Source: Actinomortierella ambigua
Taxonomy: Eukaryota; Mortierellomycota; Mortierellomycetes; Mortierellales; Mortierellaceae
DNA length: 64,000 bases
NCBI GenBank assembly: GCA_016098155.1
Contig: JAAAJB010000115.1
Span: forward strand, 1-64,000
Direction of reading: 5' to 3'
Shown here piece after piece: positions 46,830 through 57,697 of this stretch (position 1 is its first letter; each line of letters begins with the position of its first letter). Under the pieces are notes generated by a model. The model had not been told where the DNA came from. It saw nothing but the letters and a program-made list of their open reading frames with translations, and did not search any database. A program made the translations under genes and the position numbers.

Positions 46830-47353
46830 TGTTGTTTGGTGATGGCAGGGGAAAAAAAGTAATGCAGATGCAACTGGGAGGGATTGAATGAACAGCTAAT
46901 TCAGAGAAAAGAGGCGTGCGAAACAAGAGCACAGGACAAGAGCTGCAGGCACCAGGAAAATAAAGAGAGGTGGACAGGACAGAAGGGGCAACGAATGGAG
47001 AAGGTGGCCCTTCTTTTATCTCCTTCTGCCGAATTGCCCAATTCATTGAACCTACGGCTGGGTGAGCACTGCCTTCAATCCCCCTTTTTTTCTCACAATA
47101 TTATACTCAGCTGGGCGCGCAGCAGGTTCTTTTACCAACCAGCAGGGGTTGGAGCCGATCCTCACTGCTCTCGTCTCTATCCCTCTCTTGTAGCCTTTTT
47201 TCTTTTGCTCTCCTTGTCTAGTGTTCTTTTCACCCATCCACCCTTTCACACCCCTGCTCTCTGTAATATCCTGTGTTCCCAAAGTGCACTGACTCACATA
47301 AATCAAGCTAACCACACAGCAAAAACATAAAAGAAAAAAGACTTTCATATATT
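46830..47353. other. Gene-free stretch between PLP enzyme and TMEM198-like gene
   Basis: About 520 bp between tandem minus-strand genes. It presumably contains the PLP-enzyme promoter and the 3' UTR of the next gene. No gene seen. Confidence 0.5.
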
Positions 47354-48507
47354 TCACCATTTATCTTCAATCTCAAGGCTGTACTCGCGTACATGTTTTT
47401 GGATGACAACCTTGTGCTTCCCGATATGGCCGGGACCAGACTGGACATTGGACGCGGACGGCTTGCTGGCTGAAGAATCCGGGATCACATCGGGCTGTTT
47501 CTCGCCGGCTGGGTGTGTAGTGACACGGACTCTAGCCTCCGTCATGTTTGTCATCTCTGGCACCGCCACTGTCACCCGCTTGTCCTTCTTTTGTTTGGTT
47601 GCATCCTGCTTCATGGAAGGAGCGCAGCAGAGCGTACCCACACAGTTGCGCCATCGTTGCTTCAACGGGATCTTTGGCGTCGCTGGCTTTGGGGGAGCTG
47701 GAGGAACTGACTCGTCGCCGGTCGTGGAAGAGATGGCAATCTTGGCCGAAACCTTGATGTCCTGATGTGCGGTTGAGACCTGGGCCTTGGTGTTCGCCGT
47801 CAGAGTGGTGGCGGAAGCCGAAGTCAAGGTTGATGGTGCCTTTGCTGCCTTCTTTTGGAAAAGTCCACAGAATCGGCCCTCCTTTTGCCTGTCCATGCCG
47901 CTATTGTCACCGCCGACGCCGCCGCTGCTTCTGCTATGGTTCGCCTCTGCATCTTGTGTCTCTGCATCAATCTTCTTGGGTGCTGGACTCGACATGACGA
48001 ATCCGCAGCATTTGCGGCGCTTTTCTCCAGGTAGCGGGGGCAGTGGGCGTGCACCCTCGCCAAACCACCATCCAGCGACAGGCTCTTCGTGGCGATGCAG
48101 CTCATAAATTATACCAATGATCGCCAGGACAGGTACTAACGCAATCATAACCCACGTTCCCGGTATTGGGTGGAAGCGATCTTTCGACTGCGAGAGAATG
48201 ACATGCATTGTCGATCGGAAGCCCGTTTGTACAAACATGTCCAAGCCAAAGAAGAAGCAGTACGAGCCACCAAACGATGTTGCCAGGATAACTGCCATTC
48301 TCTCGTACTTTCGCGTCAGAATGCCTCCGGCCACAACCACGACTGCGAGGATGGTATACCGAACCACATAGTTGGTGAGGTTTGCAGCCGTGAAGATCAC
48401 TGCCACCACAACAAATCTTGATCATTTTTTGTTTGTTTGTTTGTTGATTGCAAGGAGCACCCAAGTGTTAGTAAGCTGAAGCTTCTCGCCTTTTATCCTT
48501 CCGTCCT

Positions 48508-48557
<50 letters not shown>

Positions 48558-49274
48558 TATCTTGTCAGAGCCTTTTTCCTACTTACGAAGCATAGGCACC
48601 TGTGAGGATAATACCGACGTGCCATAGATAGAACGACACGATCGCCCCCACCAAGCCAACAGCGAGCCAGATACCAAAGTACAAGCCAGACGACTGATAA
48701 GTGCCACTGTTAATGTCGACAATCAGCATGATCATCACGACCGTACTAGCTAAAAGTCATTATCAGGCATGAGATGCAAAAGAGGAGAGTTTCCGTTAAT
48801 AGACATCAACATTTACGAGGGGAAAAAATCTGGTCTAGGTGTCATTTGTCAGCAGGAAAAGACCACTTACACCAGATGATGAACCCGGCAAAGAGCATGG
48901 TGAACCTGATGTATTTGTATCCATGGAAGACTTCGACAAGGCCAAAGAAAATGAACAGGGCGCCATAGAGACAGCTCTCCCACGTAAATGGTCCTGGTGC
49001 TGTAATTGAAGTTGGTGAAATATTTTTTGTTAGACAGGAATATCCCCTTGCACCAAATCAGGACGGACAGGGTCACGAAGCACGAGTTTGTTTGCGCACA
49101 TGCACACATACACAGGTAGTCAGGTGTACTAAAGGGGTCGTTCAACCCAGTCGAATTTGAATTGTCGGTGCCATTGCTGGCATTTGGTACAGGTGCCGCA
49201 TAGACGATGGAGAGCAAGTACAATGACAGTACAAGCCGGCTCCATGCGAGCGTTGTTGTTGCTTTACGAATCAT
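47354..49274 (-). CDS. TMEM198/TM7SF3-like multi-pass membrane protein
   Basis: Four exons (49274-49112, 48999-48871, 48749-48587, 48416-47354) encode 505 residues. A cleavable signal peptide (SRLVLSLYLLSIVYAAPVP) precedes an N-glycosylation-rich Asn/Ser stretch (NASNGTDNSNST), then about seven membrane helices: CLYGALFIFFGLVEVF, FTMLFAGFIIW, STVVMIMLIVD, FGIWLAVGLVGAIVSFYLW with VGIILTGAYAS (Gly-rich as in the TM7S3/TM198-like domain), ANLTNYVVRYTILAVVVVAGGIL, AVILATSFGGSYCFFFGLDMF and WVMIALVPVLAIIGIIY. The long cytoplasmic tail (about 230 residues) is Lys/Ser/Ala-rich with CC pairs (KRRKCCGF, GTLCCAP) that could be palmitoylated. In animals the family has been tied to Wnt signalling; the fungal role is unknown. 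Confidence 0.8.
48509..48548. repeat. (CT)20 microsatellite in intron 3 of the TMEM198-like gene
   Basis: Forty bases of perfect CT on the plus strand, hence (AG)20 in the transcript, within the 170-bp intron between exons 3 and 4. Confidence 0.9.
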
Positions 49275-50226
49275 TAAAGTGAAAATATTATCATAAGCTG
49301 TTGTAGGTAGAAATGGTTGGTGTTTGATCGTAAGATTTATCACAAGAGATTTGATAAAATAAAAAGCAGCGTAGGAGAGAGAAAGAGGATGTCGTAAGGA
49401 GTGACAGAATCGGGATGAAGAGAAAATCCCCAGCCGCAGAGTATTGGGTGGTCCAATGCAGGAGCAAGTAGGCCTAGGGAAAAATGGACAGGAGGGGCGG
49501 GAGGGGAGATGAAATGGCCTCCAGAGAAAGAGAAAGGAAAAGAAAGAGAAAAATGCAACAAAATCTGGTTTACGGATGCTACAAATACAACGAGCTTCCC
49601 AAGGCCAGGGGGATCATCCGATCCTCACGGCCGACTTGTATTTGGCCAATACCATGTGTGGGAACAGGCATCCAGGATGAGCTGGGCTGAAGGGGGGATG
49701 TTTTACACGAGCATCCCTTTTTTCGCGTCGTCCCTGAACGACGGTGGACAGGTGAACAACAATATGACCTCTTGCCATTGCACAGTCTCGAATGTGGTAG
49801 TGTTCCCCTATTTTTTAGAGTAAGTGGGGGTTGGAGGGTTGAGAAAGTACCACAGTGTAGTGCTGTTGCAAACAAACGATCCTGTTGGAGATGGCATGGC
49901 GAAGATTGTTCCTGCCTGCGTGCCACAACATATGTCTCTACAGCTACGTCTATCGTATCCTAAGGCGAAAATGAGTCGTTTCTACCAAGGAGGAAAGCCG
50001 AAAGGATGATGTCGGCTGCGGCCATGGCGCGTCAGGTTCTTATCAATGGATGGGGGACCCTGGATTTACAGCCACCCTTGGGGTATGGGATATCAGTGAC
50101 ATTGTTGAGTCAGGTGTAACCGTCACTGCCCTCAGACGACGTTATATAACCCCCAACTCAAACAATCTCGTCTCCAATCAAACAGCAGCTCATACATTTC
50201 ACACACACGCACACGCCAATTTCACA
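49275..50226. promoter_or_regulatory. Divergent intergenic region, TMEM198-like gene / methyltransferase
   Basis: About 950 bp between head-to-head genes with no recognisable coding sequence. The right end has a possible TATA-like segment (GTTATATAACC near 50142-50152), about 80 bp before the methyltransferase start. Confidence 0.5.
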
Positions 50227-51134
50227 ATGGTCATCACTACTGCCATCGAAGCCTCGTCCAGCGCTGATCACTGGTCGTCTAAAAAGTATGTCAAGAATGC
50301 TTCGTTCGTTCCTGCTCTTGGAACGCCCGTTCTCGACCTTCTGAACCCTCAATCGCATGAGCGAATCCTTGACCTTGGCGCTGGCGATGGTGTTCTTACT
50401 GTTCGAATCCAAGAGCGATGTCAGTCTGTCATCGCCACTGATGCCAGTGCTGCGATGATTGAGGCAGCCAAGCGCAACGGCTGCAAGGATGCACGTGTCG
50501 TCGATGGCCATGACCTTGTCAATGATCCTGGACTTGCCACAGGCGAGTTTGACGCCGTCTTTTCCAATGCAGGTAATGATCGACTAGTGGACAATAAAGG
50601 AACAACGATGTTTTTCTCCCTCTCCCTCGTCTTGGTTGCCATGGTGTCCTAATCAGCATGGTTTTTTGATGTCCGCTAGCTCTCCACTGGATGAAAAAAG
50701 ATCCCTCCAAGGTTGTAGAGGGCGTTGCGAAGTGTCTCAAGCCTGGCGGGCGCTTTGTTGCCGAGTGTGGTGGGTTCCTCAATTGTGCAACTGTCCGGAT
50801 TGGGCTACATGCCGCTCTCAGGAGACGTGGCGTTGACCCCAGCACAGTTGACCCGTGGTTCTTCCCTGCGCCTGCCACGTACAAGGCCATCTTGGAGAAG
50901 CATGGATTCGTGGTCAAGTATATCGAGCTCATCCCCCGCCATACCCAGCTCAACACGGACGTTGCAGGCTGGATCGACACGTTTGGCTTCACGTTCCTCG
51001 AGCCCTTGGATGAGGAAGACCGCAAGAGGGTAGCCCAGGAGGTGCAGGATGAGCTGCAAGTATCATGCCAGCGCGAGGACGGCGTCTGGTTTATGGACTA
51101 TGTTCGCCTGCGCTTCGAGTGCATCAAGCCTTAG
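50227..51134 (+). CDS. Class I SAM-dependent methyltransferase (trans-aconitate methyltransferase-like)
   Basis: Exons 50227-50572 and 50680-51134 encode 266 residues. The Rossmann motif I is ILDLGAGDGVLTVRI, motif II acidic residue lies in SVIATDASAAMIE, and motif IV is FDAVFSNAALHWMKKDPSKVV, the NAALHW form typical of the trans-aconitate 2-methyltransferase and malonyl-ACP O-methyltransferase branch. LKPGGRFVAECGG is the post-motif strand. Small carboxylates are likely acceptors by family, but the substrate is not shown. The G/CT splice restores NAALHW exactly, confirming the intron. A TATA-like site lies upstream. It is tandem with SEC66, 290 bp downstream, and unrelated to it in role. Confidence 0.9.
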
Positions 51135-51424
51135 AGTAGTAGATGGGTCGCAATTTTTTGCCATTTTGACTGCTACCCAAGCTGGCCAATGAGATTGAAA
51201 ATCGTCATAAAGTATCCCAATTTGTTGGCCTCCCTTTACAGGCACGCACCACTTTCCTCATCACCACATCTCTTTCTCTCCTCCACCCCTTCGCTCACAA
51301 CCTCCACAAGTTCCACCTTTCCCGAGGGGACTTTCAGTGCTAACTACCAATTGAATAAGAGTGAGAAAGCACGCGAGAGAGACCAACCTACAGAGAGCCT
51401 GACAGACAGACACATACATAAGCC

Positions 51425-52341
51425 ATGGCCTCCATCGTCCTCGCAATCGTCTACATCGGCGGTTGGATTCTCTCCATGAGAATCTTTGGTTACTTCTGGA
51501 AGCGAAGAAAGCTCGGTATGGAATATTGCCTAGAAACGATGCTAATCATTCAGCGGAAGTGAACTCTTTCTCTCTCTCACTCTTCCGGTCCTCATTGCTG
51601 ACATTCTCCTCTGTTTGAAATCATTCTCCTTATTTTTGCCACATACCCTTGGTTGCGCGGACACTTTTCTATCAGCCATCAACTTTGCTGAGCCATGGTT
51701 TCCTGAACACGTCCCCCGCAACCAGTACATTGCCTTGCTTCAACAGTCAGAACCCGAGGCCTCGGAGGTGCAGCTGACAGCTGCCCTTTTGCGTCGCGCC
51801 ATGGAGGATGTCGTTCGTGTTCTGTCGATGCGCGAGGACAAGCAGATCCTGGCTAACTTGGTCAAGCAGGGTACTTTGGGCGAGGATATTTGGACTCAAT
51901 TCACATTGGCGGAGAAGGAGCTCGAGGCTGAGGTCATGGAAGTTATCGCAGAGGCCAACACATTCAAGGAGGGCTGGGGCCAGAGCATCCTTCAGACTGC
52001 CAGCGAGATGGTAATTGCCTACGTTGTTTCTCATAGTGGTTTTTTTATTGTTTGGAGCCTGAGGGTTTCAGATAGTGCCTCCAAAAGGGTGACGACTAAC
52101 ATTTTCCTTTTTTTTCGGGATACTGTGAATGGTTTTCGATGAATAGGTGATGCACGAGAAGACAAAGCAGCTGCAGAAGGAGATGAAGACTCAGCGAGAG
52201 GATGAGACCCGCAAGCATGCACTCAAGGAAAAGAATGCAGAGGCCAAGAAGGAGAAGGAGCGCGCAAAGGCAACTGAAGAACTGCTGAAAGAGGAAGAGA
52301 AGGAGAAGGCAAAGGCTGCTACATCCAGCAAGAAGAAGTAA
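51425..52341 (+). CDS. SEC66: SEC66 subunit of the ER Sec62/Sec63 translocon
   Basis: ER membrane subunit of the complex that supports post-translational import of secretory proteins. Three exons (51425-51515, 51676-52010, 52147-52341) encode 206 residues, the same length as the yeast protein. One N-terminal membrane helix (IVLAIVYIGGWILSM) is followed by FGYFWKRRKL, the conserved cytosolic domain INFAEPWFPEHVPRNQYIAL and AALLRRAMEDVVRVLSMRED with HxxxLVKxGxLGEDIW-type helices, then a Lys/Glu coiled C-terminus. The final Lys-rich end is KKK. The exon 2 frame would otherwise read through into an intronic stop. Confidence 0.87.
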
Positions 52342-52546
52342 GCCAGAACAGGTCGCTTCTCGCTCATTCACTCACTCACCCATCCCCGGCGTTTCCCGAC
52401 ACAACCTTGAATATCACGTTTCTTGTCATCATGTTCCACATTAAATCGACATTTCTGTTTTGTTTTTGACAATGGTGCGATTAATGAAAGGCGTACAATG
52501 GCGACGGATATTACATGGAGAGGAGGTAGGAAGGAGTGGAGCCTCT

Positions 52547-53252
52547 CTACTCCATAGAGTCGAGGACATTGCTGATCTCATCCGCGTACTTGAGAAGATC
52601 CCTAAATTGGTCGGCAGTGAGCGAGATGCCCTTCTTGGACGGCTTTTCGACATCTTCATCGTCCTTCCAATACTCTCTGATGTCAACCAGAGGAACGCCC
52701 TTCCACGCCCGCACAGTGATCCGCTTCTTGGGCCCAAGCTAAAGGGAATCATCATTGGAGCAATCACCGTCAGAAGATGATGTCTGCAAAGGCCACGGCA
52801 GCAAACAGACATTTCACACTCGTACCTGGAAGTAAGTATCTCCTTCATTGTTAACTCGACCGGCAGAAGACTGCAGGCAACACCCGGTTAGTATAGAGCA
52901 CATTCTCGACGCTACTACTTTTTTTTTCTGTTTGGAACAATCCAATACCGCACCTTTGACCTCTTACTGACTCGCCCTTTGTTTTCCGGGCTGGGAAGAG
53001 ACTCAGAGCCTAAGTGGCCAATATCCTCGTCTTCTTTGTCCTCATTCTTGATTGCTACCTCCTCAGTCTCCCGCTTTACCTTTTTTTTTTTTTTTTTTTT
53101 GAGGCAAAAAGTACAAATTTAAAGTGTTGGGGTCTATCTCTTGAGGCAACATTCCTCTGAGTATTTCAGAGCGAAAAAAAGTGCACATGGAATGAGGCCC
53201 TTACGTAGAACTCGCTTCCAGCTTCATTTACTTGTCGTGGTCTCTTTGGCAT
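52547..53252 (-). CDS. SUB1: Transcriptional coactivator PC4/SUB1
   Basis: Nuclear single-strand DNA-binding coactivator of RNA polymerase II. Four exons (53252-53205, 53079-52954, 52870-52826, 52738-52547) encode 136 residues. The N-terminus is a basic/acidic tail (MPKRPRQVNE, IKNEDKEDEDIGH, KGRVSKRSK), and the C-terminal PC4 fold is intact: RVNNEGDTYFQLGPKKRITVRAWKG then VPLVDIREYWKDDEDVEKPSKKGISL and the helix ADQFRDLLKYADEISNVLD. All joins are phase 0. The acceptor of exon 2 follows directly on 20 A residues with no pyrimidine tract. It shares a 297-bp divergent promoter with MED4. Confidence 0.9.
53081..53100. repeat. Poly-T/A tract at a splice acceptor
   Basis: Twenty T on the plus strand; in the SUB1 transcript this is A20 immediately before the G of the 3' splice site of exon 2. 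Confidence 0.9.
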
Positions 53253-53549
53253 TGTGAATACAAGTTGGTGGTGGGTAAAAGGAGTGTAATGTGGAACAGG
53301 TGCATGTCCCAGGTCCTTTTGTTCCAGAGGCGACAAAAGGTGCCAGCCACCAAATTTTGTCACTTCTTGACCAAGCAGGCCGTTGTCACCACTCACTTTG
53401 TTCGCCAACAACAAAAAAAAACAGCACATGCAAGTTTGCAAGCGACAGTCGTCTTAGACAACAGGACACGGACAAGGACAGGAGCACGACCAATTCACAC
53501 CCTTTTTCTCATTCACATCGCCATCCACACGACAGCCCCATTCACCATC
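53253..53549. promoter_or_regulatory. Bidirectional SUB1/MED4 promoter
   Basis: 297 bp separate the two divergent start codons, so regulatory DNA is necessarily shared. No TATA box is obvious; CA-rich sequence leads into MED4. Confidence 0.65.
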
Positions 53550-54679
53550 ATGCCAGCTGCACCACGGTCACTGATGCCTCCTCCGCCGTCGGCAACAGGG
53601 GCAACGGCAAGTCAGACGGGTTTGTCCTCCAACGCAGACTCGCAACACTCTCTCAGGCAACTCGTACGGACACAAATCACAGAGTACTCGCGTCTTGTCC
53701 AGTCTCTTTTCAGCTCTCTCGACATTGTCGCAGATGGCCGGCCTGCCGCCCACTCACCTGCAGACCTTGTCAAGCAGATCGTCAACTTGGACGCGACACT
53801 AATGGGCGCAGTTGAGAAGAGTGAGTGTTTAGCCTGTTGTCAAGAAGGGATCCATTCATCTACTATACGAGAGTTGAACGTTGCGGATGGATATACTCAT
53901 GACCATGTATTATCTTTTCGCTATTACCTTGGATTCAGTTGAAGCACATCAGCAGCAACAGCGAAAAATCGTACAGGTTCAGCAGGAGATTGAAGAACAA
54001 AACAAGGCCATCATGCACGTCATTCAGACACTACAAAGTGCAAAGGACACGCTTGATGCCAGTCTAGAAGGCTTGGAGGAGAAGAAGGCCGCTGTCAAGG
54101 AGGCTCGTGAAGGTATGTCAAAGAAGGCAACCATTTGGGCGGAGCAAACAAGCAAACAAGCAACAAAATTCCACGATCTGAATCGTCAGCCCGATACTTC
54201 TTCGAAACTCACCATACCCTTTTGTTTATTGCTTATGTCCTCGCTGACTCGCAGCTGAAATCTCTGTGAACGAAATCATCTCTTACGCAAGTCGCTTGAG
54301 TAACTATACCTCTGCACCTCCCAACTTTGATCCTGCGAATGCGACACAACAATTCGAGCCACCTTACCCTCGAGAAATCATCATGCGTGCAGGTCTACTG
54401 AACCAACAACATGTTCCAGCAGCACAACTAATCCAACTGGATGGTGACACTGGACCTACACCGGCTGGCGCTGCAGGAGTACCACGGCAGACTAATGGCC
54501 ACAATGGACTGTCGGATCATGGCGTTGAAGAGTTTGAAGAGTCGGATGACTCTGAACCGGAGGAGACGTCGCTCTTTGGCAAGATGCATCCTGCTACAGG
54601 GACATCTCATGATCAACAAGAACCAGAAGAGCACGATGGAGGGGGCATGTTCGATCTTGATCTCAATCCGGATCTGTAG
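53550..54679 (+). CDS. MED4: Mediator complex subunit 4
   Basis: Middle-module subunit of Mediator, which bridges activators and RNA polymerase II. Three exons (53550-53820, 53939-54112, 54255-54679) encode 289 residues. The N-terminus is Pro/Ser-rich; LRQLVRTQITEYSRLVQSLFSSLD begins the coiled-coil that continues through EAHQQQQRKIVQVQQEIEEQNKA. The MED4 signature follows: EISVNEIISYASRLSNYTSAPPNFDP, then PPYPREIIMRAGLL. The acidic tail (EEFEESDDSEPEETS) and FDLDLNPDL end are also family-like. The joins A/TT and G/CT keep frame. Confidence 0.9.
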
Positions 54680-54926
54680 ATCTGTAGATACAGCAATAAA
54701 TGGCTTGATGACAAAGCCCGAAGCGAGGCCCTGCAATGCTGGATAGACATGAAAGAAAAATTGGAGACAGGAGAGAAAAAAAAAGGGATGTTCCAGGAGC
54801 TGCCTGTCAAGGGGTTCCTGTCTTGCGCCGGTCAGAGCCTGTTATTCTGTGTGTTCGCCTAAAGTCCTTTTCAATCGCGGCATGCAGAAGTCGAATGATC
54901 ATTATTCTTCATTCCCTTTGTACTGC
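54680..54926. other. MED4 3' end and NADPH oxidase upstream region
   Basis: 247 bp between tandem plus-strand genes; it contains a duplicated GTAGATCTGTAGAT just after the MED4 stop and nothing else recognised. Confidence 0.5.
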
Positions 54927-57697
54927 ATGAGCTCAACAACTATGAATAATAACACCTTCCCTAACCGCTCAGGCGTGTGGCGGCTGTACGAGGGGCCGTC
55001 TCCTTCAGCAATGTCCACTGACCAGGAAACCTCTTACCTGGCTCCGCCTCCTGCAGAAGGTGCAGACCCCCTGGAGCCTTTACCGACCTCTTCTAGTCAT
55101 CGAAGTCTGGAGCGGGTCTTTGCACAAAAGTTTGCCACGCTTGGGATGCGGAAACGTCCCACGTGGCGATCGAAGTTTGACAAGTTTAGGCTGCACCAAG
55201 GTCTGTGTTACCCCCCCCCCAAGAGAGCATGTCTTTCGTCACTGACTCGACTCCCCTCCTCACACACTCGCGTTCTCTGAAATAGGACCAAGAGTTCTCT
55301 TTCTCTTCTTCTGGATGCTGCTCCAGTCTCTCATCTTCGCCTTTAGTTTCCTGATCTACCAACGCTCGCATCGATACAACCATGCGCGAGGTCTATTGGG
55401 CTGCGCTCTCGGGTTGTCGCGTGGGGCTGCGGCCGTAATCAACATTGACTGTGGACTCATCCTGTTTTCGGTCTGCCGCAATCTCATCTCTGTCTTGCGA
55501 TCGACGTTTCTCAATAATATCGTTCCCTTTGACAAGAGTATTGGCTTCCACAAGGTCATCGCATGGTCGATTGTCTTCTTCTCGATGGTCCACACAGTTG
55601 CCCACTATGCCAACTATTACCATCTCGAGAAGGCTAGCGAGTCTGGAGGCAAGACCGCCCAACAGATGGCTTTCTTAACGGGAACCGGTTTCACAGGGCA
55701 CATGCTCGTCCTGATCTTATTTCTCATGATCTCATCTTCTGTGGAGCGTGTCCGGCGCAAAGCGTTCGAGACGTTTTGGTATGCCCACCATCTCTTTATC
55801 CTCTTTTTCATCACACTCATGTCGCATGGAGCATTCTGTTTCATCCGTGCAGACGATCCTCCGTACTGCAAAGCGTCATCGTATAAGTTTGTCTCGGCGT
55901 CGCTCTTCTTCTATATTGTCGAACGTGTCCTACGCGAGGTGCGTGCTCGCAAACCTACCAGTATTCACAAGATTGTGTTGCATCCCTCCAAGGTAGTGGA
56001 GGTACAGATGCAAAAGAGGGATTTCAAGTGCAAGGCAGGGCAATACGTGTTTTTAAACTGTCCTGATATCTCTCTCTATGAGTGGCACCCCTTCACCATC
56101 ACGTCGGCTCCTGAGGAGGATTATGTCAGCGTGCACATCCGTATTGTCGGGGACTGGACGACAGCTTTCACCAAGCTCCTCGGATGCTCGTTTGACGATG
56201 AGCGACAGTACTGGATAGAAGAGATGCTTTGCAAGTCGACAGAGACGATCGCCGCGGTGGCCGGGGCCGCGACGACAGGTTTCAGCTCAAGCGCCCATGT
56301 AGATCAAAACAGGGCCAGCATGAGGTGGCAAGGACAGAGAGGCAACGGTGGACTCTCAGGTACGTCGATTGCCCTTCTCTTACTCCTCCCTCTCTTTTCC
56401 TCCTTTCCCCCTTCCTCCACCCCCCTACATCTTCCTGGTGACCACAAGGAACCACGTCCAATGCCGCGTAATGCTTACATATACGTATATGGTTTGAGCA
56501 GGATCAAGTAGTAGTCTCCACCCTCCGCGGCGAGACGCCATTGCTCTCCCTCGGGTACTCCTTGATGGACCGTATGGTTCTCCCAGCGAAGATGCATTCA
56601 ACTACGAGATTGCGGTCCTCGTTGGGGCCGGTATTGGTGTAACGCCATTTGCAAGTGTCCTTAAGCACATTTGGTACAGTGTGATGCAGCCTACCAAAAT
56701 AATTGCCCTGCGCAAGGTGTATTTCTTTTGGGTGTGTCGTGATCGAGATGTAAGCGTTTCAGCCATTTTTAAATTTTGTATTAAAGGCACGCATGGGTAT
56801 TTTTGGGGAATTGGAGATACAATTGATTATCCTGCTATCTCGCTCTCTCTCTCTCCGCTCGCTCGCTCAAAAAAATAGGCATTCGAGTGGTTCCAAGACT
56901 TGTTAATCGCCCTTGAGGAGCAAAACTTGAGCGAGTTTCTTGAGATCCGTTCGTACTTGACAGGGGAGTTGGACGCAGACGAGCTCAATACCATCGTCAT
57001 GGAGGCCAAGTCAGCTATGTCGCTCCAAAAGTCGCTCAAGAGGAGGGCCACCAGAGCGACCAGTAGGCCATCTTCACATCGAAGTCACACCATGGGTATG
57101 TCACCTTCTTTCCATTCTATTTACGTTATCAAGGGTACCACACAGAATAGGTGCGTGTGAGAGAGAGAACCATCAGTGCTTAGGTGATGTTCACTCCTTT
57201 TTGTCTTTCCTCCCCCCTCCCCTTCTCTGCACTGTGCAATAAGCAGAGGAAGGACGGCACATCACGACAGGCAATCAGACAGCTGATACCACTGATCAGG
57301 CAGCCAAGACGGCCATGGGCGATGATGAGGAGGGAGATGATGATGATATAGAGGACGCAGAGGAAGATGACCGTGATGCAATCACGGGCCTGCGCTCTCC
57401 TACCTATTATGGCCGTCCCAACTTTGACAAGATTTTCAGCGAGCTTTCCGCTGCACATCCTCCCGAGCATGGTCAGGTTGGTGTCTTCTTCTGTGGGCCA
57501 AAGCGTATGGGAGAAACATTGCATCGCTGTGCCAGGAAGTATGAGTTCAAGTTTCATAAAGGTAAAGCGGGAAAGACCCATGGAGATTCATGTTCACCAC
57601 AGGGGGCGGGAGAGATGAGTAATGGTGTGTGTCCAACCACCATATCACCGAATTTAATTTCAAATCCTTCCTTCTTCAATTGGTAGAGAACTTTTGA
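54927..57697 (+). CDS. NADPH oxidase catalytic subunit (fungal Nox, gp91phox family)
   Basis: Transmembrane flavocytochrome producing superoxide, used by fungi for development and hyphal fusion. Six exons (54927-55200, 55286-56359, 56502-56749, 56879-57095, 57247-57561, 57687-57697) give 712 residues. A 90-residue disordered leader precedes six helices. LLGCALGLSRGAAAVINIDC is family-typical; heme His are in GFHKVIAWSIVFFSMVH and WYAHHLFILFFITLMSH; FAD motif is WHPFTITSAP; NADPH sites are VLLDGPYGSPSED, VLVGAGIGVTPFASVL and VGVFFCGPKRMGETL. The last exon has only 11 bases and supplies ENF-stop, recreating the conserved Nox ending KENF. Extra length comes from loops after QYWIEEM and an acidic linker (DDEEGDDDDIEDAEEDD). 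No EF hands, so NoxA/B rather than NoxC-like. Later in-frame starts at 54942 and 55011 are possible. Confidence 0.92.
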
